Of a DNA stretch of 64,000 nucleotides, positions 47,630 through 57,495 are shown piece after piece. This stretch comes from Burkholderia diffusa (GTDB lineage: Bacteria > Pseudomonadota > Gammaproteobacteria > Burkholderiales > Burkholderiaceae). The stretch is taken from positions 1,674,001 to 1,738,000 of the forward strand of contig NZ_CP013363.1 of NCBI RefSeq assembly GCF_001718315.1, in the 5' to 3' direction. The notes beneath the pieces are model-generated. The model worked only from the letters and a program-made list of their open reading frames with translations. It had not been told where the DNA came from and made no database searches. Position numbers and translations under genes: made by a program. Numbering within the stretch: position 1 is the first letter of the stretch; every line of letters starts with the position of its first letter.

Positions 47630-49147
47630 TCAATACCCCTTCGGCTGGATAGCCGGCGCGCCGACACCGCGCGCCGCCTGCCTGCAGCCGCGCACGAGGA
47701 AGCGGCCGTGCGGGCCGTACACACCTTCCGCTTCCGGATGCACCATCAGCAAGACTAAATACAGCAATCCGCCAACCAGCAGCGACACCGGCACGCTGAG
47801 ATCGAGCCCGCCCGCCAGATTGCCGAGCGGCCCGACGAACTGGCCCGGCAGGTTCACGAACGACAGCCCGATGAACGCCGCCGGCAACCACGCGCCCATC
47901 GCGCGCAGGTTCCAGCCGTGCGTGAACCAGTAGTGGCCGCCGCGCAGCCCGCGGTTGAACACCTGCAGGTCGTCGGCGAGATAGAAGCCGCGGCGCGTCA
48001 CGTAGCCGATCACCATGATCGCCATCCACGGGCAGCTGAACGTGTCGATCAGCGTCGAGAACGTCGCGACGCTTTCGACGAGGTTGAACCAGAAACGGCC
48101 GACGAAGATGAACGCGATCGCGATCGTGCCGATCAGCAGCGTCGCACGCACGCGGTTCAGGACGTGCGGAAACATGCTCGACACGTCGAGGCCCGTGCCG
48201 TATAGCGCGGTCGTGCCGGTCGACATCCCGCCGATGATCGCGATCAGGCACATCGGCAGCAGGAACCAGCGCGGCGACACGGCGAGCAGCCCGCCGACGT
48301 AGTCGTTCGACGCGATGAACGCGGGCGCCTTCGACGCGATGATCGTCGCGGTCGCCAGGCCGAAGAAGAACGGCACGAAGGTCGCGATCTGCGCGGCGAA
48401 CACGGCGCCCATCACGCGCCGCTTCGGCGTCTGTTGCGGGATGTAGCGCGCCCAGTCGCCGAGCGTCGACGCGAACGACACCGGGTTGCTCAACGCGACC
48501 AGCACCGCGCCGACGAACGCGGCCCAGAAACCGGCACTGCCCCGGCTCAGCGTGCCCGCATAGTTCATGTCGAACATCCCCGCGAACGCAAGCAGGCCGG
48601 CGACGAACAACAAGCTCGCCGCCCACACGGCTATCTTGTTGACCCACAACATGAAGCGGAAACCGTAGATGCAGACGATCAGCACGAGCACCGCGAACAC
48701 CATGTACGCGGCGCCGAGCGTGAAGCCGTTGACCGGCACGCCGACCATGTTGTGCGCGCCGCCGACGAGCGCATCGCCGGAACTCCACACCGCGAGCGAG
48801 AAGAACGCGATCGACGTGAGCAGCGCGAGGAAGGAACCGACGATCCGGCCGTGGATGCCGAAATGCGCGCCGGACGACACGGGGTCGCTCGTACCATTGC
48901 GCGGACCGAACAGGCTCATCGGCGCGAGGATGCAGGTGCCGGCGAGCACGCCGAGCACGATCGCGCACACCCCCGCCTTGAACGACAGCCCGACCAGCAC
49001 GGGGAAGCTGCCGAGCACCGACGTGGAAAATGTATTGCAGCCGCCGAACAGCAACCGAAACAGATCGATCGGACGCGCATAGCGCGATGCGTCTGGAATC
49101 CGCTCGAAACCGAACGATTCAACTTGCGTAATCCTGCCTTCAGCCAT
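47630..49147 (-). CDS. NCS1-family purine/cytosine permease-like transporter
   Basis: The start is the ATG at 49147 (MAEGRITQVESFGFERIPDA), giving 505 residues. About twelve transmembrane segments are visible. The N-terminal motif LFGGCNTFSTSVLGSFPVLV, SNPVSFASTLGDWARYIPQQ and the later FSTLIDTFSCPWMAIMVIGY fit the nucleobase:cation symporter-1 family. The likely cargo is a nucleobase, thiamine precursor or hydantoin. The neighbouring genes give no pathway. Confidence 0.88.
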   Translation of the reverse strand: MAEGRITQVESFGFERIPDASRYARPIDLFRLLFGGCNTFSTSVLGSFPVLVGLSFKAGVCAIVLGVLAGTCILAPMSLFGPRNGTSDPVSSGAHFGIHGRIVGSFLALLTSIAFFSLAVWSSGDALVGGAHNMVGVPVNGFTLGAAYMVFAVLVLIVCIYGFRFMLWVNKIAVWAASLLFVAGLLAFAGMFDMNYAGTLSRGSAGFWAAFVGAVLVALSNPVSFASTLGDWARYIPQQTPKRRVMGAVFAAQIATFVPFFFGLATATIIASKAPAFIASNDYVGGLLAVSPRWFLLPMCLIAIIGGMSTGTTALYGTGLDVSSMFPHVLNRVRATLLIGTIAIAFIFVGRFWFNLVESVATFSTLIDTFSCPWMAIMVIGYVTRRGFYLADDLQVFNRGLRGGHYWFTHGWNLRAMGAWLPAAFIGLSFVNLPGQFVGPLGNLAGGLDLSVPVSLLVGGLLYLVLLMVHPEAEGVYGPHGRFLVRGCRQAARGVGAPAIQPKGY

Positions 49148-49499
49148 TTGTCTCCGACTCCTCTGGTGCATCGGTACGGCACGCGACTTCGGCCATACGA
49201 CACATCGTCATCAATTTGCGGCCACTCTAACCCTGATCGGGCGGCGCAAATATCACGCATTCGAGACGTTTACGACGAAGGGGAACAATGTTTCGCAGCG
49301 GGGAATCGGCCGGTTGCCGCACCGCGCATGCGGTGCGGGCAATGCAAGGCAAGTGCGATGGCGAAGCGTGGAACTGCAGCCGGCGGACCTCGGTTCGGTG
49401 CTCGGCAATGCGCTGGCCGCGCCCAAATGCAACTTCCGGCGCGGGGATGAGAACAGCATGATGCCTTGCGACGGGTTAAACTGCCGCGCAGCATAAAAG
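49148..49499. other. Divergent intergenic region between the permease and soxR
   Basis: I see no convincing gene. It must carry the permease promoter on the left strand; the soxR operator follows at 49500. Confidence 0.4.
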
Positions 49500-49515
49500 T
49501 TGAAGTTAACTTCAA
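49500..49515 (+). promoter_or_regulatory. SoxR operator (palindrome in the soxR promoter)
   Basis: TTGAAGTTAACTTCAA is a perfect 16-base dyad, close to known SoxR boxes, 24 bases before the soxR start. It suggests autoregulation. Confidence 0.75.
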
Positions 49516-49538
49516 ATCAAGCATTCCCGGAGGGCGTC

Positions 49539-50018
49539 ATGGGTACCGACGAAACGCCGCAATGGCCGCTGATGTCGATCCGCGAAGTGGCCGCGCGCAG
49601 CGGCGTGCCGGCATCGACGTTGCGCTTCTACGAGAAGCGCGGGCTCATCAGGTCGCATCGCAACGGCTCGAGCCATCGCCACTATTCGCGTGCGGTGCTG
49701 CGACTGATTGCGTTCATCGTGTTCGCGCAGAAGATCGGCTATTCGCTCGACGAGATCGCCGAACAACTCGCGAGCCTGCCGGAAGACACAGCGCCGACCA
49801 ACAAGGACTGGCAGCGGCTATCGCGCGGCTGGAAGCAGCGCGTCGCGAACCGGATCGAGGAATTGCAGCGGCTTTACATCAACCTCGACGAGTGCATCGG
49901 TTGCGGCTGCCTGTCGCTGAAGCGCTGCAAACTGGCCAATCCCGATGACCGCGCGGGCCGCAACGGGCCAGGCGCACGGCGCTGGCTCGGTGATAAACCG
50001 CTCACGGACCGCAAATGA
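49539..50018 (+). CDS. soxR: Redox-sensing MerR-type activator SoxR
   Basis: The protein has 159 residues from the ATG at 49539, with GGAGGG before it. MSIREVAARSGVPASTLRFY and EKRGLIRSHRNGSSHRHYSR form the MerR DNA-binding domain. CIGCGCLSLKRC supplies the four Cys of the [2Fe-2S] cluster, diagnostic of SoxR. It responds to redox-cycling compounds. No SoxS lies nearby; outside enterics SoxR usually controls efflux or reductase genes directly. Confidence 0.95.
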   Translation: MGTDETPQWPLMSIREVAARSGVPASTLRFYEKRGLIRSHRNGSSHRHYSRAVLRLIAFIVFAQKIGYSLDEIAEQLASLPEDTAPTNKDWQRLSRGWKQRVANRIEELQRLYINLDECIGCGCLSLKRCKLANPDDRAGRNGPGARRWLGDKPLTDRK

Positions 50019-50084
50019 CGCGCGGCACGCAGTGAGCGAACTGGAGCGGGTTGCCGCGAAGCCGTCGCGCGTTGCACGCGGCAC

Positions 50085-50738
50085 TCAGTCGCCGACGAGA
50101 TTGAACACGACGTCGACCACGGCCCGCCGGAACGCGTCCCGCTGCGTGGGCAGCGACGTGAACGCCAGCATCATGTGACTGTACGACACCGTCATGCCGA
50201 TCGCGCTTGCGATCATGAAGAACAGCACGTTCGGATCGACCGCGCGGATCGCGCCGGCCTCGACGGCGTCGGACAGCAGCGGGAACATCACATCGTGATA
50301 CGGCCGCACGAGGCGCTCCTGAAGCCGGTCGAGCCGCGCTCCCTCCTCGGTCGCCGCGGTCGAGAAGAACATGCCCATGTCGGGCTCGTCGAACTCGTGA
50401 TCGACGCACAGCTCGATCGCACGCCGCACGCGCTCGCGATGCGGCAATGACGACGTACGCAGCGCGCGCAATGCGTCGAACATCGGCTCCGCGAGATCAA
50501 CGATCTGCTCGACGACGGCCAGCCACAGCGTTTCCTTCGTGCCGAAATGATGGGCGATCAGCGCCGCGTCGATGCCCAGCTCGCGCGCGACCTCGCGCAC
50601 GCTCGTCGCATCGTAGCCGCGCTTCGCGAACGTGCGGCGCGCGGCACGCAATATCACGTCCGGACCGACGGACGCCTCCGCCAGCGGCCGCCCGCGCGTA
50701 CGCCGCTTCGACGGCGCGCGCTCAGTGACTTCAGCCAC
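50085..50738 (-). CDS. TetR-family regulator
   Basis: The likely start is a GTG at 50738 preceded by GGGAGCAGGAAAAC, giving 217 residues. ILRAARRTFAKRGYDATSVR, EVARELGIDAALIAHHFGTK and ETLWLAVVEQIV form the TetR DNA-binding domain; the C-terminal helices are a ligand and dimer domain. It diverges from ndh, and a perfect dyad lies in between, so it probably controls ndh. Confidence 0.9.
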   Translation of the reverse strand: MAEVTERAPSKRRTRGRPLAEASVGPDVILRAARRTFAKRGYDATSVREVARELGIDAALIAHHFGTKETLWLAVVEQIVDLAEPMFDALRALRTSSLPHRERVRRAIELCVDHEFDEPDMGMFFSTAATEEGARLDRLQERLVRPYHDVMFPLLSDAVEAGAIRAVDPNVLFFMIASAIGMTVSYSHMMLAFTSLPTQRDAFRRAVVDVVFNLVGD

Positions 50739-50863
50739 GTTTTCCTGCTCCCGTTGAATGAATCGAATGCCCGTGTTCCGGCCCCGCTTCCACATCGCCG
50801 AACCGGGCTGCCTGCCCGCTCCGTTGACACGCGAAGCCGGGAAGCGCTAGGATCATACCTTAT

Positions 50864-50877
50864 TCATCACGTGATGA
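50864..50877. promoter_or_regulatory. Candidate TetR-family operator before ndh
   Basis: TCATCACGTGATGA is a perfect 14-base palindrome ending 7 bases before the ndh start. A partial copy (TCATCACGTA) lies at 52192-52201, before the DUF3331 gene. Confidence 0.65.
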
Positions 50878-50884
50878 TTTATCC

Positions 50885-52177
50885 ATGACAACCCGTACTC
50901 GCATCGTGATCGTCGGCGGCGGCATCGCCGGGTTGCAGCTCGCGACCCGCCTTGGCGAGCGTCTCGGCCGCACCGGGCACGCCCAGGTCACCGTCGTCGA
51001 CCGCAGCCCGACCCATGTCTGGAAGCCGATGCTGCACACGCTCGCGGCCGGTACCCGCGACGTGCAGCAACAGCAGGTGATCTTCCTTGCCCATGCGCGC
51101 GATCACGGCTACACGTACCAGCCTGGCGAATTGAAAGGGCTCGATCGCGCTCGCCGTCGCGTGCAGCTCGGCGAGATTCGCTCGCAGAGCGGCGAACGGG
51201 TGATCGACGCGCGCGAACTCGAATACGACGTGCTGATCCTCGCGCTCGGCAGCCAGGCCAACGATTTCGGCGTGCCGGGCGTGCGCGAGCACTGCTACTT
51301 CATCGACAGCCAGCAACAGGCCGAGACCTTCAACGAAGCATTGCGGATGCGCGTGTTTCGCAGCGTCGCGCACGACGAGCCGTTTCGCGTCGCGATCGTC
51401 GGTGCGGGCGCAACGGGCGTGGAGCTCGCAGCGGAATTGAGCCGGCTGCTGGAAGTGGCGCAGGCGTACGGCGACGAGACGGTGCGTGAACGGCTGCAGC
51501 TCACGCTGCTCGAAAGCGGCCCGCGCATCCTCGCCGCGTTTCCGCCGAGGATTTCCGCGTCGGCGCAGCGGCGGCTCGAGCAGATCGGCTTTCGCGTACT
51601 GACGTCGACGCGCGTGACGGCGGCCGATGCGAACGGGTTTCACTATGGCGACGGCTCGTTCGCGGAAGCAGATCTGATGGTATGGGCGGCCGGCGTGAAG
51701 GCGCCGGATTTCATGCAGGCACTGGGCGGGCTCGACACGAACCGCGCGAACCAGATCCTGGTCGGGCCCACATTGCAGGCCACGGCCGACGAGCACGTGT
51801 TCGCGATCGGCGATTGCGCGAGCCTGCAGCCCGACGGCCACGAGCGGCCGCTGCCGCCCACCGGGCAGGTCGCGGCCCAGCAGGCCGAGCATCTCGCGAA
51901 GCACTTGCCTGCATGGCTCGACGGCAAACCGCTGCCGCCGTTCGCGTTCCACGATTTCGGCGCACTCGTGTCGATCAGCGACTACGACGCGTTCGGCACG
52001 CTCGGGCAATTCGGCTTCTTTCGCGGCGGCTTCATTCAGGGGCGTTTCGCACAATTCAGCCACCTGATGCTGTACCGGCGCCACCAGCAGGCGCTGCACG
52101 GATTTTCCAAGGCGACGCTGCTGTGGATCGCCGAACGGATCAACGGCTGCGTGCAGCCGCGCATCCGCTTGTCGTGA
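50885..52177 (+). CDS. ndh: Type II NADH dehydrogenase (NDH-2)
   Basis: The protein has 430 residues. The FAD motif is IVIVGGGIAGLQLATRLG and the NADH motif is VAIVGAGATGVELAAELSRL. EHVFAIGDCASLQPDG is the second FAD contact, and PPTGQVAAQQAEHLAKHL and the amphipathic C-terminus (LMLYRRHQQALHGFSKATLL) are typical of membrane-bound NDH-2. It passes electrons from NADH to quinone without pumping protons. Confidence 0.92.
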   Translation: MTTRTRIVIVGGGIAGLQLATRLGERLGRTGHAQVTVVDRSPTHVWKPMLHTLAAGTRDVQQQQVIFLAHARDHGYTYQPGELKGLDRARRRVQLGEIRSQSGERVIDARELEYDVLILALGSQANDFGVPGVREHCYFIDSQQQAETFNEALRMRVFRSVAHDEPFRVAIVGAGATGVELAAELSRLLEVAQAYGDETVRERLQLTLLESGPRILAAFPPRISASAQRRLEQIGFRVLTSTRVTAADANGFHYGDGSFAEADLMVWAAGVKAPDFMQALGGLDTNRANQILVGPTLQATADEHVFAIGDCASLQPDGHERPLPPTGQVAAQQAEHLAKHLPAWLDGKPLPPFAFHDFGALVSISDYDAFGTLGQFGFFRGGFIQGRFAQFSHLMLYRRHQQALHGFSKATLLWIAERINGCVQPRIRLS

Positions 52178-52221
52178 TGCCGCATGTCGCGTCATCACGT
52201 AACGTTTCGAGGGAAATAAGG

Positions 52222-52611
52222 ATGAGCAACAGTGCAATTGCCTGGCTCAAGACGGTCGCCGCGATCGGCAGCTTCGACATGCCGTCTGTTTCATTGGCCG
52301 CGCCGCGTCGGCGTACCGTCACACGCGATCGCCTGCCGTCGTGGGACGCGACGAGCCAGCCGACGATCAGCGTGCTCGAGCGCCCCACGGCCGACACCGT
52401 GATGATTTCGTGGTGCGACGCATGCACCGGCCACTATGGTTACCAGAAGTGGCGGCTGTTCACGACGCGCAAGCGCGGCGTCTGTGCGCTGTCGGGGCAG
52501 CCGATCGCGCCAGGCGACAGCGTGTATGCGCCGCAATTGCTGGGCTCGGCGCCGGGCAACGCCGCCGCGATGGTGCTGGCGGCGTCCATCGACGAGGCGT
52601 GTGCCGCTTAA
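52222..52611 (+). CDS. DUF3331 protein
   Basis: The protein has 129 residues from the ATG at 52222 (AATAAGG before it). SWCDACTGHYGYQKWRLFTT, then KRGVCALSGQPIAPGDSVYA, contain the two CxxC-like pairs of DUF3331, a Burkholderia-type family of unknown role. It follows ndh by 44 bases and shares its candidate operator. Its 3' end overlaps the convergent pseudogene by 4 bases. Confidence 0.85.
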   Translation: MSNSAIAWLKTVAAIGSFDMPSVSLAAPRRRTVTRDRLPSWDATSQPTISVLERPTADTVMISWCDACTGHYGYQKWRLFTTRKRGVCALSGQPIAPGDSVYAPQLLGSAPGNAAAMVLAASIDEACAA

Positions 52612-53498
52612 GCGGACGTCGCCTGACCGGCACCATAGGCCGGATCGCAGTTCTGCCGATCCAGTTCCGCGTCGAGATGCGCGGCATGCGCGAGCGCTTC
52701 GGACTCCGACATCAGTTCGCCCTCCCACTTCGCGACCACTGCGCTCGCAATCGAATTGCCCACCGCATTGGTGGCCGAGCGGCCCATGTCGAGGAACGTG
52801 TCGACGCCGAGGATCAGCAACAGCCCCGCTTCCGGGATATCGAACTGGTGCAGCGTCGCCGCGATCACGACGAGCGATGCGCGCGGCACGCCGGCCATCC
52901 CCTTCGACGTCAGCATCAGCACCAGCAGCATCGTGATCTGCGTGCCGAGCGACAGGTGGATGTTGTACGCCTGCGCGATGAACAGCGACGCGAACGTGCA
53001 GTACATCATCGAGCCGTCGAGGTTGAACGAATAACCCATCGGCATCACGAAGCTCGAGATCTTGCGCCGCACGCCGAACCGGTCGAGCGCGTCGAGGATC
53101 TTCGGGTACGCGGCTTCCGAGCTGGCCGTCGCGAACGACAGCATGAACGCTTCCTTGATCAGCACCAGCAGCTTGAATACGCGCCGGCCGAGGAACAGCA
53201 GGCCGGCGAGCACGAGCGTGCTCCACAACAGGAACAGGCTCACGTAGAAGTCGCCCATGAACACCGCGAACTTCAGCAACACCGACAGCCCGTTAACCGC
53301 GACGGTCGCGGCCATCGCCGCCAGCACCGCGAGCGGCGCGAGCTTCATCACGTAGCCGGTGATCTTCAGCATCACGTGCGCCAGCTGGTCGATTGCGGCG
53401 ACGAGGATCTTGCCGCGCTCGCCGAGCGCGGCGAGCGCCACGCCGAAGAACATCGAGAACACGACGATCTGCAGGATCTCGTTGTTCGCCGGAAACAC
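52608..53498 (-). pseudogene. 5'-truncated dicarboxylate/amino acid:cation symporter (DctA/GltP family)
   Basis: The open frame covers 296 residues from a GTG at 53498, whereas the family has about 430. It contains ANNEILQIVVFSMFFGVALA, FATASSEAAYPKILDALDRF and GYSFNLDGSMMYCTFASLFI, all from the C-terminal two thirds. The first transmembrane helices are absent, and the frame closes with TGA 15 bases upstream of the GTG. Homology stops abruptly at the ANNEIL segment, so a deletion or insertion has removed the 5' end. It is unlikely to transport. Confidence 0.85.
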
Positions 53499-54077
53499 TC
53501 GCCAACGCCGAAATCAACGCTGCCGAGGTTTCTCGATTCTTCACTGGTTAGCGGCGTGATGGTTGGTCTTTCACGCCGGAATTTATCGAAACACCTACGC
53601 GCACAGTATCCGAAACTGAAGTATTACGGAAAATTTCTTAACTATTGTCACGACGATTTCAGGCCATCACTCAACTGAAATCGGCAAATCAAACAGTCCA
53701 CTCAATATCTCGCGCTCAAACAGCCGGAGCGATTGACACTTTGAATACATCTTCAAAAGAATAATCGTGGCGTCGGCAACGATATTCCCGTTTCTTTCGC
53801 CGCCTCTGCCTCGCACCTTCCAGAAGCGGCAATTGACATTTCACTTCACCATCGATTCTCGATTTGCCTCGCAACCGCTGCGCCCGTCCATCTCAAAAAT
53901 GGCGTGTCCAATTTGCAACATCGCATCGACGTCAGGTTGCGATTCAGAGAAACGAGAACCATGGATTTCTGAAAAAAGCAGGGACGGACGCGCTGCAAAT
54001 GTCCCGGCTTCCTGCTTCGAACCGTGGCACGCGTCCGAACCGGAACCGGACGCATGCCCCAATCGTCTGCATCCGAA
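53499..54077. other. AT-richer junction region beside the truncated symporter
   Basis: This stretch has visibly lower GC than its neighbours at 53560-53960 and no convincing gene. It begins exactly where the symporter homology ends. It may be what is left of an insertion or a deletion scar. Confidence 0.5.
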
Positions 54078-55424
54078 TCAGTTCTCGACGTCCTCGAGGC
54101 TGAACACTTCCGTCTTGTCGTTGTACGAAAAGACTTCGCCGTAACGCCCCCAGTCGATCACCGCGTCGAGCGTTTCCTCGGCTGCCTCGTCCGACAGGAA
54201 ATCCTCGAGTTCCTGCTCGAAGCGCACGCGCGGCGCGCGATGGCCGGGGCGCTCGTTCAGCACCTTCCTGATTCGCGCCGCGAGCGGCACGTGCTTCAAC
54301 AGATGATCCGCGAACATCAGCTTGCGCTCCTGCGTGCCGAATTCCGCAAACACGCGCGCGGGCGGCGTGAGAAACACGTCACCTTCGCGCACGTCGGCAA
54401 AGCCGAGGTACTGCAGCACTTCGGCGATCGGGAACAGTTCGTCCACTTCCAGATGCAGCGTACGCGCGATTTCCGGCATGTCGGCGCGGCCGTGATACGG
54501 TGCCATCGCGAGCGTCTCGATCAGGCCGGCCATCAGGTTGGTCGACACGCGCGGCATCCAGCTGCCGAGCTCGAGCCCCTTCTTCGTCGCCTCGCCGGTC
54601 TGGCGTGCGGTCATCTTCGCGTAGATGTCGTCGACGAGCTTGCGGAAATCCGGATCCAGCCGGTTGCGCGGATGCTTGAACGGCACCTTGATCTCGGCGA
54701 TCACGCGGCCCGGATTCGACGACAGCACCAGAATGCGGTCACACATGAACACCGCTTCCTCGATGTTGTGCGTGACGATCAGCACCGACTTGATCGGCAT
54801 GCGGCCTTGCGTCCAAAGGTCGAGCAGGTCGGTGCGCAGCGTTTCGGCCGTCAGCACGTCGAGCGCCGAGAACGGCTCGTCCATCAGCAGGATCGTCGGG
54901 TCGACGACGAGCGCGCGCGCAAAGCCCACGCGCTGGCGCATGCCGCCCGACAGCTCGCGCGGATACGCGTTCTCGAAGCCGTCCAGACCGATCAGGTCGA
55001 TCGCGGCGAGCGCGCGCTCGCGACGCTCGCGCGCACCGACGCCGAGCGCTTCCAGACCGGCTTCCACGTTCTGCAGCACGGTCAGCCACGGGAACAGCGC
55101 GAAGGTCTGGAACACCATCGCGACGCCTTCGGCCGGCCCGGTCAGCGGCTTGCCGAGGTAGGTCACTTCACCGCCGGTCGGTTCGATCAGCCCGGCGATG
55201 ATTCGCAGCAGCGTGGATTTGCCCGAGCCCGAACGGCCGAGCAGCCCGACGATCTCGCCTTCGCGCAGCGACAGGTTCGCGTCGTCGAGCACCAGCAGTT
55301 CGCCCTGCGACTTGTTGAAGCCGCGGCAGACGTGATCGACGCGCAGGATCTCCTCGCCGAGTCGCGGCGGATGAAGCGGCTGGGACGTCTGGGCGGGGGC
55401 GTTGATTACGGTCGAATTTTGCAT
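54078..55424 (-). CDS. ABC transporter ATPase with AAA-associated C-terminal domain
   Basis: The start is the ATG at 55424 (MQNSTVINAPAQTSQPLHPP), giving 448 residues. Walker A is GLLGRSGSGKSTLL, the signature is ELSGGMRQRVGFARAL and Walker B is PTILLMDEPFSALD. The C-terminal 170 residues (ELGSWMPRVSTNLMAGLIET onwards) are the AAA-associated domain often found in nitrate/sulfonate/taurine-like importers of this group. It follows the permease by 11 bases. No binding protein gene is visible, so the substrate is unknown. Confidence 0.9.
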   Translation of the reverse strand: MQNSTVINAPAQTSQPLHPPRLGEEILRVDHVCRGFNKSQGELLVLDDANLSLREGEIVGLLGRSGSGKSTLLRIIAGLIEPTGGEVTYLGKPLTGPAEGVAMVFQTFALFPWLTVLQNVEAGLEALGVGARERRERALAAIDLIGLDGFENAYPRELSGGMRQRVGFARALVVDPTILLMDEPFSALDVLTAETLRTDLLDLWTQGRMPIKSVLIVTHNIEEAVFMCDRILVLSSNPGRVIAEIKVPFKHPRNRLDPDFRKLVDDIYAKMTARQTGEATKKGLELGSWMPRVSTNLMAGLIETLAMAPYHGRADMPEIARTLHLEVDELFPIAEVLQYLGFADVREGDVFLTPPARVFAEFGTQERKLMFADHLLKHVPLAARIRKVLNERPGHRAPRVRFEQELEDFLSDEAAEETLDAVIDWGRYGEVFSYNDKTEVFSLEDVEN

Positions 55425-55435
55425 CGCGCTTACTC

Positions 55436-57190
55436 TCAATCGAGACGGAGCCGGGATTCCGCATAGGCGTACATCGGACGCCACAGCAGACGGTTGAACA
55501 AGGTAACGAACAAGGACATCACGGCGATGCCCAGGATGATCTTCGGAAAGTCGCCGGCGGCCGTCGTCTGTGCAATATACGAGCCGAGACCATGCGCGAC
55601 GACCTTCGTGTCGCCCCACTGCACGAACTCGGACACGATGCTCGCGTTCCACGCGCCACCCGACGCGGTGATCGCACCGGTCACGTAATACGGGAAGATG
55701 CCGGGCAGCATCGCCTGCCGCCACCACTGCCAGCCGCGAATGCGGAAATTCTTCGTCGCTTCCTTGTAGTCGTTCGGATAGGACATCGCGCCGGCGATCA
55801 CGTTGAACAGGATGTACCACTGCGTGCCGAGCACGATCAGCGGCGACAGCCAGATGTCGGCATTCAGATGGAAGTGGACGATCACGATCACGAACACCGG
55901 GAACAGCAGGTTCGCCGGGAACGCGGCGAGGAACTGCGCGAGCGGCTGGATCTTCTCGGCCAGCGCGGGGCGCAGCCCGATCAGTACGCCGAGCGGCACC
56001 CACACCACCGACGCGATCGCGATCAGCACGATCACGCGCAGCAGCGTGATCAGCCCGAGCGTCAGCACGTGGCCGACCTCGCTCATCGTCACGCCGGTCG
56101 CGACGAAACTGACGACGCGCCACGCAACGTACACGGTCAGCAGGATCACGAACGCGCCCCATACGATGTCGCCGATCCGCGACGGGCGGCGGCTCGATAC
56201 GCCGCGGACGCCGACACCGCCGAACGACGGCACGCGCAGCGGAATCCGCGCGGCCTGCGACAGCAGCCAGCCGGCCGGCACCAGCAACTGATGGATCAGG
56301 TGCGTGCGGCGCAGCATGTCGAGCAGCCAGGATTGCGGCGCGTCGCCTGACGCGGTGTTCTCCATCCGGAACTTGTCGGCCCATGCGACGAGCGGACGGA
56401 ACAGGAACTGGTCGTACGCAAGGATCACGACCGACATCGCGACGATCACCCAGCCCACCGCGCCGAGGTTCTTGTCGGCGATCGCCTGCGCGAGATACGC
56501 GCCGATGCCGGGCAGCGTGATGGTCTGGTTGCCGACGGTGATGGCCTCCGACGCGACGACGAAGAACCAGCCGCCCGACATCGACATCATCATGTTCCAG
56601 ATCAGCCCCGGCATCGAGAACGGCACCTCGAGCTTCCAGAAGCGCTGCCACGACGTCAGGTGAAAGCCGCGCGACACTTCGCTCAGATCGCGCGGCACCG
56701 TGCGCAGCGACTGGTAGAAGCTGAACGTCATGTTCCACGCCTGGCTCGTGAAGATCGCGAAGATCGCGGCCAGTTCAGCGCCGAGCACGCGGCCCGGAAA
56801 CAGTGCAAGGAAGAACGTGACCGTAAACGAGATATAGCCGAGCACCGGCACCGACTGCAGGATGTCGAGGATCGGGATCAGCACCATGCCGGCGCGACGG
56901 CTCTTCGCGGCGAGCGTGCCGTAGACGAGCGTGAACGCGAGCGACGCGACCATCGCGGCGAGCATTCGCAGCGTGGTGCGCAATGCGTATTCGGGCAGGT
57001 TCGACGGATCGAGCGAGATCTTCTGCGTCTGCAGGGTGGCGATCGGCGCCATCGTCTCGTGGAAGCCGACGATCGCCATCGCGAGTATGCCGATGATCAG
57101 CGGAAACGCGACCGCATCCCAGCGGTTGGGGAGCACGCGCCACGCGGACGCGTTGGCGGTGCGATTCGGATCGAAGAAACTGATATCCAT
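55436..57190 (-). CDS. ABC transporter permease with two fused membrane domains
   Basis: The protein has 584 residues. Two binding-protein-dependent permease modules lie in tandem; the EAA-like segments are SEVSRGFHLTSWQRFWKLEV in the first half and NDYKEATKNFRIRGWQWWRQ in the second. The duplicated design, together with the ATPase, is known from nitrate/sulfonate-type systems. It is the first gene of the two-gene operon. Confidence 0.9.
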   Translation of the reverse strand: MDISFFDPNRTANASAWRVLPNRWDAVAFPLIIGILAMAIVGFHETMAPIATLQTQKISLDPSNLPEYALRTTLRMLAAMVASLAFTLVYGTLAAKSRRAGMVLIPILDILQSVPVLGYISFTVTFFLALFPGRVLGAELAAIFAIFTSQAWNMTFSFYQSLRTVPRDLSEVSRGFHLTSWQRFWKLEVPFSMPGLIWNMMMSMSGGWFFVVASEAITVGNQTITLPGIGAYLAQAIADKNLGAVGWVIVAMSVVILAYDQFLFRPLVAWADKFRMENTASGDAPQSWLLDMLRRTHLIHQLLVPAGWLLSQAARIPLRVPSFGGVGVRGVSSRRPSRIGDIVWGAFVILLTVYVAWRVVSFVATGVTMSEVGHVLTLGLITLLRVIVLIAIASVVWVPLGVLIGLRPALAEKIQPLAQFLAAFPANLLFPVFVIVIVHFHLNADIWLSPLIVLGTQWYILFNVIAGAMSYPNDYKEATKNFRIRGWQWWRQAMLPGIFPYYVTGAITASGGAWNASIVSEFVQWGDTKVVAHGLGSYIAQTTAAGDFPKIILGIAVMSLFVTLFNRLLWRPMYAYAESRLRLD

Positions 57191-57270
57191 CGGTAGCGTC
57201 TTGGTCGAATTGAAAATCGATGGGGCCGGCCGCGTGCCGCGCGACCGCGTATGACATCGGCCGGCGCGGC

Positions 57271-57495
57271 TCAGAACAGCGTGTGCAGCGCCCGATACCG
57301 TGCCGCCGACGGCGCGACGGCGAGCAGCACGAACGGCAGGACCAAGCTTGCCCGGACCGAACCGTGATCCACGCTCGGCTGAGCGCCGACGTGGACGATG
57401 CCGCTGGCAACGATCAGAAAGAACAACGCGAGGCTGAGGGTGCGCGTGCTTCGACCGCCCGCACGACTGATTTCCGTTGCCGCGAGATTCGGCAT
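57271..57495 (-). CDS. Small two-span membrane protein
   Basis: The protein has 74 residues. The hydrophobic segments LSLALFFLIVASGIVHVG and ASLVLPFVLLAVAPSAAR are joined by a short loop. GGAG lies 9 bases before the ATG. It lies just upstream of the ABC operon, in the same direction. No family is recognised. Confidence 0.5.
   Translation of the reverse strand: MPNLAATEISRAGGRSTRTLSLALFFLIVASGIVHVGAQPSVDHGSVRASLVLPFVLLAVAPSAARYRALHTLF

Noticed and set aside
45499-47652. Very long rightward frame through the hydrolase and SDR region
   Set aside because: It is a high-GC artefact crossing two recognised genes and an intergenic region, with shadow-type composition.
53767-54144. Rightward 125-residue frame in the region beside the truncated symporter
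   Set aside because: The composition is not protein-like and it overlaps the ABC ATPase 3' end; no start signal is visible.
55425-56738. Upstream extension of the ABC ATPase frame to 886 residues
   Set aside because: The added part is Arg-rich shadow of the permease gene; the real start is the ATG at 55424.
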